Shown: positions 50,768 to 61,224, counted from the first letter of the stretch. The stretch: DNA of 64,000 nucleotides from Algoriphagus sp. NG3 (GCF_034119865.1 NZ_CP139421.1:1798001-1862000), one strand, 5' to 3'. Made by a program: numbers and translations. The notes: generated from the sequence alone by a model not told the origin.

Positions 50768-51772
50768 TTATTCAAGATTCTTCGTTAAAGCACTTTTCAC
50801 CAGTTTTCCCCATGGCTTGATATGGGAATCTTCCCAGTTTCCATCAGACGCGGCTGCTGGTAAAAGCATAGAACAAGTCTCATCCTTGTCGGCAATAGAC
50901 CAAGCTGCCCAAGATATTTTTCTACGCTCCATCCAATCAAGCCAAGCATTCCAAGAAACCTCATCTATAGGGCCATCACCCGTCGCTTCCATGCCTGCAC
51001 ATTCTGTTACAAAAAGTGGCAAACCTTCTAGGTACGCTTTTTCTGCCCTTTCCCGCAGATAGTCTTTATGAGTGGCTGCATAGAAATGCAGTACATACAT
51101 AATGTTTTCCTCCCCAAGGATAGGGTTTTCAGCCACCAGATGAATATCCTGACTCCAGGTAGGAGAACCTACCAAAATCAGATTGTCAGGGTCATGCTTT
51201 CTGATTTCACTTATGATATCCTCGCTATATGCTTTCACTTCCTCCCATGTTTCATAGTCCGGCTCATTGAATAGTTCGTAGATCACATGCGGGTATTCAC
51301 CATAGGACTGTGCCATCTCTATAAAAAAAGCCTTGGCCTCTTCCGGATAAAGATCATGACTATGCCAATCTATGATCACATACATGTCCTCAGCTATAGC
51401 GGCATCCACCACCGCTTTTATTTTGCTTATGGCGAATTCAGGGTTTTCAAGATAGGCACCGGCCGGATCCACTCCCATTGCTGCCCTGACTAAATTTGCG
51501 TTCCAGTCATCTTTGAGCCATTTCACAGCCGAAGTATTGTAAAATCTAGGCCACCAGTTATGCCAACCAAAACTCACTCCTCGGAGCATCACAGCTGCCC
51601 CTTCCGCGTCTGTCAACTTACCATCATTTACCTCTAGTTGCCCGTAATACCTTACTTCACCTACAGGATCAGGTTCAGGAGTAGCGACAGGCGGATTTAC
51701 ATTGGGATCTGGTACATTGGCCTCAGAGCAGGAGGAGAAAATCAATCCTGCTATAATCAGAAGTTTTTTCAT
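50768..51772 (-). CDS. GH5 endoglucanase-type glycosidase, lipoprotein
   Basis: 334 residues. The lipobox is LIFSSC (Cys15), followed by a Pro-rich linker and the GH5 (beta/alpha)8 barrel from about residue 45. Features are MLRGVSFGWHNWWPRFYN, IIDWHSHD, the acid/base Glu170 in YELFNEP and the nucleophile Glu257 in FVTECAG. The sequence style is that of subfamily 2 endo-beta-1,4-glucanases such as Cel5. It lies between the HTCS gene and susC on the same strand. The 308-base gap upstream of it holds a direct repeat that may be the HTCS operator. It should attack the polymer at the surface and make oligosaccharides for import. Confidence 0.92.
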   Translation of the reverse strand: MKKLLIIAGLIFSSCSEANVPDPNVNPPVATPEPDPVGEVRYYGQLEVNDGKLTDAEGAAVMLRGVSFGWHNWWPRFYNTSAVKWLKDDWNANLVRAAMGVDPAGAYLENPEFAISKIKAVVDAAIAEDMYVIIDWHSHDLYPEEAKAFFIEMAQSYGEYPHVIYELFNEPDYETWEEVKAYSEDIISEIRKHDPDNLILVGSPTWSQDIHLVAENPILGEENIMYVLHFYAATHKDYLRERAEKAYLEGLPLFVTECAGMEATGDGPIDEVSWNAWLDWMERRKISWAAWSIADKDETCSMLLPAAASDGNWEDSHIKPWGKLVKSALTKNLE

Positions 51773-52080
51773 TAATGGGTTATGTTAATTGAACACCCAA
51801 TTTTAAGTCTATTCATCTGAACACATGGGTAGCAATTGTTTCCGATTAGGGTAGCAATCGTTAAATACTAGAAAAACGAGTCTGATTATCTTAAATGATG
51901 CCAGTAGCTATTGTAACCATTGCTCATCGGTCCAGAAGACAGAAGTCCCTCTATGCCGGTAGGCAGGGCTGACTGGAGGATAAATGCTAGCATTGACACC
52001 AAATGAGGTAATGCTTAATAGCTAAAATGGGTACTCGTAAAAATGAATTTTCTTCTATGTAATTCTGCAAGATGAGAAGA
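51773..52080. other. Gap between HTCS and GH5 genes
   Basis: 308 bases with no gene. The notable content is the direct repeat at 51827-51862; the rest shows no supported structure. Confidence 0.5.
51827..51862. promoter_or_regulatory. Direct repeat GGGTAGCAATnGTT with 22-base period, candidate HTCS operator
   Basis: GGGTAGCAATTGTT (51827-51840) and GGGTAGCAATCGTT (51849-51862) differ at one base and are spaced by 22 bases, about two helical turns. They lie 55-90 bases upstream of the GH5 start. This suits two AraC-type DNA-binding domains side by side. The binding factor is inferred. Confidence 0.5.
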
Positions 52081-55000
52081 TTAATCTTCAGCCAGCTCCT
52101 GTTGTTGCGCGACATACTCAGAAGGAAGCATAGAGAATTCGGCTTTAAATTGCTTCGTGAAATATTTTGCATTGTTATAGCCTACCATATAGGCGATTTC
52201 TGAGATATTCAGCTGGCTTTTGGCCAGTAATTGGGAAGCCCTCTTCAGGCGAATCAGCCTAATGAATTCTATTGGGCTTTTCCCGGTGATAGATTGAAGT
52301 TTTTTATACAGGTGAACCCTGCTCATTCCGAGCTCCTTACTCAGGAATTCTACGGAGAGCTGGGGGTCTTCTATATATTTTTCCACCAGAGCTACTGCCT
52401 TTTGGATCAGCTGATCGTCTAGTGAAGTCACTCTTACTTCTGATGCGTTTATCTGGATCTTCTCCCGGTTCTGTTCTTGGATCAGATTGCGCTCACGGAG
52501 TAGATTCTTGATGCTGAGTTGCAAAACCTCAAGATTAAAGGGCTTGGTCAAGTACAGATTACAGCGACTATCCAGGCTCTGGACCATAGCTTCTTCGGAC
52601 TTCTTCGCAGTGAGTAGGATCACGGGTATATGGGATGTCTTGATTTCCCCTTTCACTTTCTGACAAAACTCCATACCATCCATCTCAGGCATCATCAGGT
52701 CAGAGATGATCAAATCAGGTATATGCCGCTGTGCCAGCTCCCATCCTTGTGTTCCATTACTTGTGGTGATGATCTGATAGGTATCAGATAGACAATCTTT
52801 TAGGTAATTTCTAAACTCCACATGATCCTCAGCGATAAGAATAACATCCTTCAGATTTCCCCCTTCGAATCCCGCATCCTCTACATCCTCGTCCCAGTGA
52901 TCCGAAATGATAAGTCCCAGAGGTATCGTCAAGGTAAATACAGAACCCATACCCAGTTCACTTTCTACATTGATATTGCCATTCATAACCTTGGCAAAAT
53001 CCTGCACAAGGGACAAGCCAATCCCACTACCCTGATTAAGCTGCTGCTTATGCCCTTCAGTAGTATAGAACCGTTCAAAGATCTTTGCCTGATCCTCTTT
53101 GGCAATACCTACGCCGGTGTCAGATACGGAGAGTATCAGTGTACCGCTTTCTTCATTTTCATGCAGCAATTCCAGCGTCACGGTGATGGCACCGTCCTCT
53201 TGGGTAAATTTGAACGCATTGGAAAGTAAATTGAAAATAATTTTTTCCAGTTTGTCAGGATCAAAAATCGCCTGCTGTCCATGCGTATTAGTTTCGAAGT
53301 TCAGGTGAATATGCTTGTTTTCGGATAATTCATAAAAATCAGCCACACATTCCTTTATAAACTGGACTATGTCTCCTTCGGATGGGTGAAAGATAACCCC
53401 ACCACTTTCAAGATTTTTCACATCCAGCAGTTGATTGATCAACTTGAGCAAGCGTCGCGCATTTCTCTGAATAATTTTATACTGGCTAAGTAGTCCCTGA
53501 CTCTGTGTGCCCGCCATCAAATGTTCTGTAGGGGTCAAAATTAAGGATAATGGGGTTCTGAACTCATGGCTTAGATTTGTAAAAAACTTTGTTTTCAACC
53601 GGTCCAATTCCTGTACCCGCTTTGCTTCCTGTATCGCCTGTTCCCGGTCAAATTTTTCCCGCTGTCTGGCAAGCATTTGATTTCTGAAATAGAAAATAAT
53701 AGCCAAAATAAACATGCTATATAAAAAATACGCGATCGGTGTTTTCCAAAAAGGCGCCAGGATCTTAATGTCCAGCTTGTATTCATAAGGACTCCATCCA
53801 TCCAATACAGTCCCTGGCTGAACTACCAGCGAATAAATGCCTGGATCCAAGTTAGTAAAGGTGACCTTTGCCACGTCGTCATTCATATAAATCCATTCAT
53901 CATTGAACCCTGTCAGTTTATATCTGTACTTATTCTTTTCAGGGTAGAGAAAATTCAGCGCACTAAAGCCAACCGAGAAAATATTCTCATCATGTTTTAG
54001 GACCAGTTGATCCATTTTATCCAAAGCCTTTGGTAACAGAACCCGGTTACCCTGCTTATCCCCTACTCTGACTTCTTCGTTGAACAGTTGGAAATCCGTA
54101 AAAACCACGGAGGGATTGTTGCGCTCAAATGCAAAATTTTCGGATTTAAAAATGTTATATCCGTTTGGCCCACCAAAGATAAACTCATCTTTAGTTGTTT
54201 TCAGTGCGGCATTCTTATTGAATAAAGCTGCCTGTAAACCATCTTTCTGGTCAAAATTCTGAAAAGTAATACTGAATGGCTTTTGTCTTCTGTTAACCTG
54301 GGCATAGCTTAAGCCCATCTGAGAACTGATCCAGAGGTTTTTGCCCTCATCTTCGACCATATCCACCAAGTAATCTGTGGGAAGACCTTCATCCTTTCCA
54401 AAATGAACAAAAGTGGTATCAGAAGTATCAAGGTAAAACAGTCCACTCAAAGTCGTGATCCATAGTATCCCTTCTGAATCCACATAAAGATCACTAATAT
54501 TGGAATCGGTCAGACCCCTGCCCTGAGTTTCTGAATAAAATGCATTTGCCTTTGTCCGGTAGTTTAGCATATTCAAACCACTACCACCTGACACCCAAAT
54601 ATTTCCTTCTTTGTCCTCTGCAAAACCGGTGATGTACTGGTTACTGGTAAAAAAAGGGCCACTACCCGCAGGATAGTTGTGGAATTTCTTTCTATCCTTA
54701 TCCAACATCGAGATCCCTGAGCGTAAAGTTCCAACCCAGATTTTCCCGGTACTGTCCTCAAAAAGTTTCCAAATACTAGGCCCAGGAATACCCGAGTCAT
54801 TTTCAGGGAGATAACTGTAGGTTGTAAATTTCTTGCCATCAAAACTCCCCAAACCATTCAGATATGTGCCTATCCACAACACCCCCTTGTGGTCAATCAT
54901 CAAATCAACGATTACATCTCCGGTAAGACTGGTATCATCATCTGGGTTGTGCTTATATTCCTTGTAGGTATTGGATTTCCTGTTGTGATAGTACAGCCCC

Positions 55001-56187
55001 CCTCCATTAGTGCCTATGTACAGATTTCCCAGACTATCCTCCGCAAAAGCATTTACATCATTAAAAGGGAGAGTATTGTGATCGGCAAAATTCTTGTTGA
55101 CGTGGGAAAACCGTAACAGTCCCTGATGGTAATAGGCGACCCCTTTTTTATGGGTCCCTACCCAGATAATATCCTCATTATCCTTATACAAGGAGTAAAC
55201 GACATTATGGGGCGTGGAATTGTCCTGGGTGTTTTCTCCAGTCAGGTATTTGATTGTTTTCGTAGATTTAGAAATGATGTTGATCCCCCCGTGATCTGTG
55301 CCTAACCAAATCTGTCCTTTTTTAGCTTCAATGATGGTTTTCACCATATTATTATTGAGCCGGTAAGTACCGTTATTTTCCTTATTGGCCTCAATTGTAT
55401 GATTAAAGCCATCCACTCGAAAAACACCTAAGTCCCGGTCTGGATCAAATATCCAGGCATCCCCATCGGAATCGATTAGAATTTCATAGGAAGCTGTTGT
55501 GGGGATTTCATCTTTTGGAAGCCGGAATGTCTGAGTGACTATAAGATTGTTGGGGTCTAATAGATCTATTATTCCTGAACGGTGAACGACCCAGATCATG
55601 CCATTGGGGGCTTCCGCAATTGAGGCTATGTCATTGGATGAAAGACTGCCTTTTTGATTTGTGTTTTGCACATATACTGTCCTCCCCGTATCTTCATAGA
55701 AAATGCTGATTCCATTAGAGGGATGGGTAAACCAAAATCTATTCTGTCGGTCTTTCAGAATCATCCCCAAAGATTCCGATGCCAGCTGATATACCGAGGA
55801 AAACACGGATGAGACCCTAACAAAACGCTCATTATCGGGATCATATACATCAAAAATCCCATTTACATTTTTAACCCATAGTTTATCTTCAGGTCCCAAA
55901 AAAATTTTATGAATGTTGTTATGCGATATGGAAGTGGAATCCTTGGTGTTCAAAAAAATCTTTGTACGGGTGCCATCGTACCGATACAGTCCATAGGCTG
56001 TCCCAAACCACATCATTCCATCGGCATCCCTGATCATACTCAGGATATTGGAATTGGAGAGTCCCAGACTTTCGTCTAGATTTCTAAAGACCAATTTATC
56101 CGTTTCATCCTGGCCCAGCACCCAGCCTGACCAGAGCATCATCAAGCAAACTACAGCACAAAACCCATATCCTTTCATACACATCAA
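52081..56187 (-). CDS. Hybrid two-component system regulator (HTCS) of the PUL
   Basis: 1368 residues. An N-terminal signal/anchor (about 5-25) is followed by two seven-bladed propellers of Reg_prop repeats (about 30-690, repeated GTYGLYRYDG-like and EDSLGNLYIGTNGGG units) and a Y_Y_Y domain (about 740-805). A membrane helix (about 812-830) leads to HisKA with the phospho-acceptor in NLSHEFRTPLSL, HATPase (NLLSNAFKF, GTGVGIA-like SDTGVGIAKED, GSGIGLSL), a receiver (about 1112-1230, Asp in IISDLMMPEMDG) and an AraC-type HTH (about 1260-1360). It senses oligosaccharide in the periplasm and activates the PUL directly. All domains are intact. It lies at the upstream edge of the locus, on the same strand. 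Confidence 0.95.
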   Translation of the reverse strand: MMCMKGYGFCAVVCLMMLWSGWVLGQDETDKLVFRNLDESLGLSNSNILSMIRDADGMMWFGTAYGLYRYDGTRTKIFLNTKDSTSISHNNIHKIFLGPEDKLWVKNVNGIFDVYDPDNERFVRVSSVFSSVYQLASESLGMILKDRQNRFWFTHPSNGISIFYEDTGRTVYVQNTNQKGSLSSNDIASIAEAPNGMIWVVHRSGIIDLLDPNNLIVTQTFRLPKDEIPTTASYEILIDSDGDAWIFDPDRDLGVFRVDGFNHTIEANKENNGTYRLNNNMVKTIIEAKKGQIWLGTDHGGINIISKSTKTIKYLTGENTQDNSTPHNVVYSLYKDNEDIIWVGTHKKGVAYYHQGLLRFSHVNKNFADHNTLPFNDVNAFAEDSLGNLYIGTNGGGLYYHNRKSNTYKEYKHNPDDDTSLTGDVIVDLMIDHKGVLWIGTYLNGLGSFDGKKFTTYSYLPENDSGIPGPSIWKLFEDSTGKIWVGTLRSGISMLDKDRKKFHNYPAGSGPFFTSNQYITGFAEDKEGNIWVSGGSGLNMLNYRTKANAFYSETQGRGLTDSNISDLYVDSEGILWITTLSGLFYLDTSDTTFVHFGKDEGLPTDYLVDMVEDEGKNLWISSQMGLSYAQVNRRQKPFSITFQNFDQKDGLQAALFNKNAALKTTKDEFIFGGPNGYNIFKSENFAFERNNPSVVFTDFQLFNEEVRVGDKQGNRVLLPKALDKMDQLVLKHDENIFSVGFSALNFLYPEKNKYRYKLTGFNDEWIYMNDDVAKVTFTNLDPGIYSLVVQPGTVLDGWSPYEYKLDIKILAPFWKTPIAYFLYSMFILAIIFYFRNQMLARQREKFDREQAIQEAKRVQELDRLKTKFFTNLSHEFRTPLSLILTPTEHLMAGTQSQGLLSQYKIIQRNARRLLKLINQLLDVKNLESGGVIFHPSEGDIVQFIKECVADFYELSENKHIHLNFETNTHGQQAIFDPDKLEKIIFNLLSNAFKFTQEDGAITVTLELLHENEESGTLILSVSDTGVGIAKEDQAKIFERFYTTEGHKQQLNQGSGIGLSLVQDFAKVMNGNINVESELGMGSVFTLTIPLGLIISDHWDEDVEDAGFEGGNLKDVILIAEDHVEFRNYLKDCLSDTYQIITTSNGTQGWELAQRHIPDLIISDLMMPEMDGMEFCQKVKGEIKTSHIPVILLTAKKSEEAMVQSLDSRCNLYLTKPFNLEVLQLSIKNLLRERNLIQEQNREKIQINASEVRVTSLDDQLIQKAVALVEKYIEDPQLSVEFLSKELGMSRVHLYKKLQSITGKSPIEFIRLIRLKRASQLLAKSQLNISEIAYMVGYNNAKYFTKQFKAEFSMLPSEYVAQQQELAED

Positions 56188-56384
56188 TCTAGGGGCACCA
56201 AATTATGAGTATTATGGGAAACTTCTCTGTTCTTTCTTATGATTTTATTCGAAATAGATTGTCTTTTATGAAAAATAGAGACATCATTTGCTTTCAGTGA
56301 GCTACACTCATATGTCCGTTTTGAATAAGGGAGTCCGACTGAGCCCTGAAAAGTTGGATGGAAAGCATAGATAATTCATAAGAA

Positions 56385-56756
56385 TCATATCAGAGTAATA
56401 TGTTCCAGATCTTTATCCTTCAATGGTTTTACAATATAGGATAGCACTTGCTCAAAATTTTCTGTCCGCTTTTTATCGTCAGGATTGATAGATGAGGTTA
56501 CGATATGTACCTTAAGGTTCACATCATATACTTCTGATGAAACAGCATTCAAAAATTCCAATCCATTCATTTTCGGCATATTCAAATCAAGAAAAACAAG
56601 GTAAGATTCATCTCGGTTACTTTTTATATGCAAAAGACCTGCTTGCCCATTCGCAAAAGTAAGCAGAGGAATATCCGGGAATTTTTTACGTATAAGCTTT
56701 GTATGGATGAAGTTGATAATAGGGTCATCGTCAATTAATAGTATCTGTGTTATCAT
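56385..56756 (-). CDS. Single-domain response regulator (CheY/Rcp1-like)
   Basis: 123 residues, a receiver domain only. It has the acidic pair in LLIDDDP, the phospho-acceptor Asp57 in VFLDLNMPKMNG, TSS for the switch residue and KPL for the conserved Lys. It starts inside the last codons of the sensor gene (26-base overlap), so both are made together. With no output domain, it probably passes phosphate onward or acts by protein contact. The sensor is its likely partner. Confidence 0.9.
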   Translation of the reverse strand: MITQILLIDDDPIINFIHTKLIRKKFPDIPLLTFANGQAGLLHIKSNRDESYLVFLDLNMPKMNGLEFLNAVSSEVYDVNLKVHIVTSSINPDDKKRTENFEQVLSYIVKPLKDKDLEHITLI

Positions 56757-59700
56757 CTTCTTTCACTGCTTCGGTTTTGTTCACTATATCAAGGATCACC
56801 TGATCCAATTCCTCCGCAGAAGCAGAGATCAGATCAATAATTTCATCAGTGGATTTCCCCCCTCCTTCATGTTCTTTCAGCAGGTAGATTAGACTCATGA
56901 TCCGGGATAGCGGAGCTCTGATTACATGCGACTGAAGCCATGCTATTTCCCTGAGTTTTTCATTCTGGTTTTTGATACGTTCAAGCTGCTGCCTTGATGC
57001 CGTCACATCTAATACTGATCCTACAGAGCGTAGCGGAGTTCCCTTTTCATCTCGTAAAATAAAGCATCGATCAACAAAGTATGCGATAGATCCATCTTCC
57101 GCATAAATCATATATTCTGCAGACCAAGATGTTTTGTTTTTATCCGCAAGAGTTTGTTGGAGTGAGGTCCACACTTTATCCATTTCACTGGAAGGGAGAT
57201 TTCTGCACCAGGAATTGTCTTTGGTGAAAAGCTCATTTGACTTGTAATTTACCAGCCTGCTATAGCCGGCTCCGCGATAGATCGTCTGCTTTTGGTGGTC
57301 AATCTCCCAGATCATTTCATTACTGGCCTTTATCGCCAACTGAAACCGCTCATTGCTTATCGCAAGTTGAAGCTCATTTTCTTTTCGATCTGTGATATCT
57401 TGGATAGTACCTTCTATTTTATAGGGAAGGCCATTATCATCCACAAGCATCCGAATCTCCTGGTGCACCCACTTTATTTCGTTTGAAGCAGTGATAATCC
57501 GATGTTCAAAACTTTTGACTTTTCCCGGTTCTAAATGCTGATTAAGGTCTGTTTCTAACAGATGTCTGTCGTCAGGATGAAAAGCTAATTTGACATTTTC
57601 CATAGAAGGAATAAATGAGTCGGATTCATAACCATAGATTTGGTAAGTTTCCTCACTCCATTCTGTAACATCAGTACTAAAGTCTCTATTCCAATAGCCA
57701 AGCTTTGCGATTTTCTGAGCTCTACTTAGCTTATCATTGGAAGCGCTTAGCTTGATTTCCACTTCTTTTTGTTCAGTGATATCCTTGGCTACCGCTATAA
57801 TAATCTTGGATTCCTTAATGACTGTGCCTTTCCAAACCAACCATTTTATTTTCCCTTCTTTTGTTAAGAACCTTGCTTCAAAAGAATTTGTAGCAGCACC
57901 TTTTATAAGTTCTTTCATCCGCTTATTAGCTCTCGGAATTTCATCTTCCAGTAAAAAGTGAAAGACAGGTTTGCTGAGTAACTCCTTTTTATCATAACCT
58001 AATACCTTAACAAAAGCATTGTTCACCTTCTTCAGATATCCATCATAACCTAAAAGTCCATATGGATCAGGGGAGATATTGAAGAAGTTGCGGTACTGCT
58101 CCTCGGTCATCTTCTGCTTCATTACTGCTCCTAGTTGTACTCCCAACTCACCAAGTAGCTTGACCAGAGGCAACAACTCTTTTTTTGATTTTGAGGAAAA
58201 ACAAACTATACAGCCCAAGAACTCCTCATTATAAAGTACCGGAAAACCAAGTGCAGTAGTTAATCTACCCTCCCTGACTGACTCGTTTCGTAAAAAGAGG
58301 TTATTGTTAAATAGGTCTTCTAGGATCTGGATTTTCTGGTTTTCCCATACCATTCCAGGCAATCCCTCACCTCTTTTGAAACTATGAACATGGTTGCTTT
58401 TTGGAAAAAATTGCTCCATAAACTCCATGCTATCTGACATGGCAAATAAGTCCACACGGGATTTATCTTCCGAAACCCACCACATCTCTGCCAAGCTGAA
58501 ATCACAGCGTTCTGTTAATTCCTTCATTGCGTCTGTCAGACAAGCAGCCAGAGAACCTGGCTGGCTGATAGCTTTGGTAAGGGATGACAGCAATTGCTCA
58601 GCCATCCTCTTTTCCACTTCCACTGTCACTTCCCTTGTATTGGCCACAATTCCAGCTATCACAGGATCCGAAAGATGATTGGTGAGGTCTGTCTGGATCC
58701 AGCGCCAGTTTTTGGCGGCATCCTGAAATCGGTAGGGAGCAATGGATACCGAATTTTGAGTCTCTATCTGCTCTAGGTCTTTCATTAATCGTCCCACATC
58801 ATCCTTGTGGATGTACTGAAATGCATTTCTGCCTATAAAGTCCTCTGGCGGTATCCCAAGCACTTTCATAGAGGTGGGAGCTACATATTTGTAATTTCCT
58901 CCAGAATCAATAATAGCTATAAGGTCACTGCCATTTTGTACTAATGAGCGAAACCTTGCTTCATTGTCTGACAAGTTCTGAAGTGTCTGAGCCTGATTTA
59001 CCACATGGGCCAAATTGGAAACGAGTGTTTGCAATACCTGTGACTCATTTTCCTCCCATATGCGGTCTTTCTTAGAATCCTGTATGCTCAGGACACCCAC
59101 AAGCTCCTGGTTGATAATCAATGGTAGTTCCAGCAGGTTTTGGATATTTCCTCTCTGTAGTAGATTTTTTGCTTGGGAAGGAGGTAAATCCGAGACTTTG
59201 ATCTGGACAGAATCCCCAGCTTGTATTGATTCCATAAAATGGGGAAACTCAGCAAATAGCATATCCAGAGTCGAAGGCTCAGAAGAGCCTGCATGGTCAC
59301 TAGCGCACCAGCTGACTTTTGCGGAAGTCAACGAATTTAAGGTCAGTTCATCATAAAAGCAGATTTTATTGACTCCCAAAAAATCTCCGAGCGTCTGAAA
59401 ACACACTTCCAACGCTAATGGCCAACTCTCAGATTTTAGAAAAATCGCATTAATAGCCCCGATTGTGGCTAAAAACTGTTTTTGTTCCTCTACTTTTTTT
59501 TCCTGGATGAAGCGTTCAGTCAGATCTATGGCCGTCACAATTTCCGCATTCTTCCCCTGATACGATATCAGATTACTTTTGATATGAACATGGATTATGC
59601 TGCCATCTTTCTTCTGATGGCGAAAAAGCCCATTGTCTTTAAAGGTGCTTTGCCTTACCCGCGTAGCTTTCACAGCTTTTTCCACAATAGGAACATCCTC

Positions 59701-59892
59701 TGCCGGCCTGATATCTTTTATCGTCATTTGTAAAAATTCAGATTCAGAAAAGCCATAGTGCCTTACTGCCTCCTGGTTTACAGCCAGAAAAGCATAAGTA
59801 TCCAGATCATAAATCCACATAGGCACTGGAGCCAAATCAAGAATCAGGCTTTTAGCATCAACTTGGTGAACTGAGTGTTTTACAGCAGACAT
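56731..59892 (-). CDS. Multi-PAS/GAF sensor protein ending in a DHp-like helix pair, no ATPase domain
   Basis: 1053 residues, apparently soluble. Approximate domain order: PAS (10-130), GAF (140-305), PAS (310-430), GAF (440-600), PAS (605-730), PAS (740-860), PAS (865-980), then a HisKA-like helical hairpin (985-1045) with His989 in SHVIRAPLSRIMSLIYLL. It stops after 1053 residues with an acidic tail; no HATPase_c motifs (N, G1, G2 boxes) follow. It therefore cannot autophosphorylate alone and may take phosphate from another kinase or act as a phosphotransfer scaffold. The receiver gene overlaps its 3' end by 26 bases. Such truncated PAS proteins recur in Cytophagales, to my knowledge, without a settled role. 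Confidence 0.85.
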   Translation of the reverse strand: MSAVKHSVHQVDAKSLILDLAPVPMWIYDLDTYAFLAVNQEAVRHYGFSESEFLQMTIKDIRPAEDVPIVEKAVKATRVRQSTFKDNGLFRHQKKDGSIIHVHIKSNLISYQGKNAEIVTAIDLTERFIQEKKVEEQKQFLATIGAINAIFLKSESWPLALEVCFQTLGDFLGVNKICFYDELTLNSLTSAKVSWCASDHAGSSEPSTLDMLFAEFPHFMESIQAGDSVQIKVSDLPPSQAKNLLQRGNIQNLLELPLIINQELVGVLSIQDSKKDRIWEENESQVLQTLVSNLAHVVNQAQTLQNLSDNEARFRSLVQNGSDLIAIIDSGGNYKYVAPTSMKVLGIPPEDFIGRNAFQYIHKDDVGRLMKDLEQIETQNSVSIAPYRFQDAAKNWRWIQTDLTNHLSDPVIAGIVANTREVTVEVEKRMAEQLLSSLTKAISQPGSLAACLTDAMKELTERCDFSLAEMWWVSEDKSRVDLFAMSDSMEFMEQFFPKSNHVHSFKRGEGLPGMVWENQKIQILEDLFNNNLFLRNESVREGRLTTALGFPVLYNEEFLGCIVCFSSKSKKELLPLVKLLGELGVQLGAVMKQKMTEEQYRNFFNISPDPYGLLGYDGYLKKVNNAFVKVLGYDKKELLSKPVFHFLLEDEIPRANKRMKELIKGAATNSFEARFLTKEGKIKWLVWKGTVIKESKIIIAVAKDITEQKEVEIKLSASNDKLSRAQKIAKLGYWNRDFSTDVTEWSEETYQIYGYESDSFIPSMENVKLAFHPDDRHLLETDLNQHLEPGKVKSFEHRIITASNEIKWVHQEIRMLVDDNGLPYKIEGTIQDITDRKENELQLAISNERFQLAIKASNEMIWEIDHQKQTIYRGAGYSRLVNYKSNELFTKDNSWCRNLPSSEMDKVWTSLQQTLADKNKTSWSAEYMIYAEDGSIAYFVDRCFILRDEKGTPLRSVGSVLDVTASRQQLERIKNQNEKLREIAWLQSHVIRAPLSRIMSLIYLLKEHEGGGKSTDEIIDLISASAEELDQVILDIVNKTEAVKEDDNTDTIN

Positions 59893-60171
59893 TTATACTA
59901 GATAGTGTTTCGGCGGGACTGAAACAAATAAAATTTACCAAAATTGGACGGGATTTTTTCAATACCAGCTTACAATACAATTTAGACTACATTTGATTCT
60001 GTGTTTTATTTGGTGAATTTTCTGTGATATTAAAAATAGCTCTAAAAATCCACAGACATACGGAAAATCCAGTAAATGACGGAGGAATCCAATGTAGTCC
60101 TTTTGCAAATCAAATAGCTTTCTATCCAATTGCTTATAAAAAAAACAGGTCTCTTTTCAACCGTCTGAAAA

Positions 60172-61224
60172 TCACTCTATGACCTTACCTATACAAAACA
60201 TGGTTTCCCCCCTGTTCACAGGAGGGCTTCCTATTTTATAAAGTACAATTCCTTCGTATTCGGAATGTATTTCCTGGATTACCTCACCAAAAACAGTGGT
60301 AATGGAACCAAGATATTCTCCTTTGGAGACCTGATCTCCGGCTTTGATAGTGCTATAAAATATTCCTGAATTCGATGCCTTCATGTAGTTTGGGCTGTAA
60401 ATCCATTTTTGATCCACATCTTTTTGAACGGTGCCAGAGATCATCTTCATCTCCCTCAGCATATTCCAGATTCCCTTTTCTATTATCTCTATATCTTCTG
60501 AATCTGTGGATCCCAATTTTCCAGCTTCTATGCTCAGGGCAGTTTTTCCCTGCTGTACAGCTTCCTTAAAGGCATATTCTGAGGGCTGACCAGCCTTTAA
60601 AGCGTAGGGGTAAATGACATTGTATTCAAATCCTGCAGCAATAGTAAGCCTCTTTGCCAGCTCTACCTGGGCAGGTGCATCCTTTCGCTCATAGTAACAT
60701 ACAAAAGGCAAAAGATCTTCTCCGGCATCCCCTCCGTGGATGTCCAGAAAAACATCTGATATAGGTATGATTTCCCGGCTTATAAAAGCTGCTATTTTCT
60801 CTGTAGCAGAACCTTGTGCTTTTCCTGGAAATACCCGGTTCAGGTTCTTTCCGTCTTTTGGATGAATGAATACAGAACGACCGTAAAAAGAAGCTTCACT
60901 TGCCACAGGAACTATAATCAGGCTTCCTTTTAACTGCCACGGGTCAATAGTCTTCAGTATTCTCTGCACTGCAAGAATCGGAGGATACTCAAATCCATGA
61001 ATGCCAGCAAGAACCGTAAATGTCGGGCCTTGCTCCATTCCTTTTATTATACTGACGGCAATGGAATCCCCGTCTCCGAGACCCACATACCTATTTATTT
61101 GACCAGGGGCACCAGTCATAAGTGAAGAAACCTGTCCATACGAAACTCCTGTTAAGAATAACAACGTCATTCCTATAAATTTTCCCAAAAGAATTTTGAC
61201 GGAGCAGATGGATAAACTTTTCAT
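60172..61224 (-). CDS. Secreted succinylglutamate desuccinylase/aspartoacylase-like zinc hydrolase
   Basis: 350 residues. A signal peptide (about 1-30) precedes an M14-type AstE/AspA fold. Zinc ligands are His76 and Glu79 (AGIHGFEYP) and His163 (FLDIHGGD). Arg116/Arg130 (FYGRSVF, KNLNRVFPG) fit the substrate carboxylate site, and Glu233 (SIEAGKLG) is the general base. A C-terminal beta domain (about 275-350, YSPNYMKASNSGIFYS, KAGDQVSKGEYLGSI) is like a biotinyl/lipoyl hammerhead. It should cleave an N-acyl amino acid or a related amide. A DUF4625 lipoprotein gene lies 20 bases upstream on the same strand, so they are an operon. Confidence 0.85.
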   Translation of the reverse strand: MKSLSICSVKILLGKFIGMTLLFLTGVSYGQVSSLMTGAPGQINRYVGLGDGDSIAVSIIKGMEQGPTFTVLAGIHGFEYPPILAVQRILKTIDPWQLKGSLIIVPVASEASFYGRSVFIHPKDGKNLNRVFPGKAQGSATEKIAAFISREIIPISDVFLDIHGGDAGEDLLPFVCYYERKDAPAQVELAKRLTIAAGFEYNVIYPYALKAGQPSEYAFKEAVQQGKTALSIEAGKLGSTDSEDIEIIEKGIWNMLREMKMISGTVQKDVDQKWIYSPNYMKASNSGIFYSTIKAGDQVSKGEYLGSITTVFGEVIQEIHSEYEGIVLYKIGSPPVNRGETMFCIGKVIE

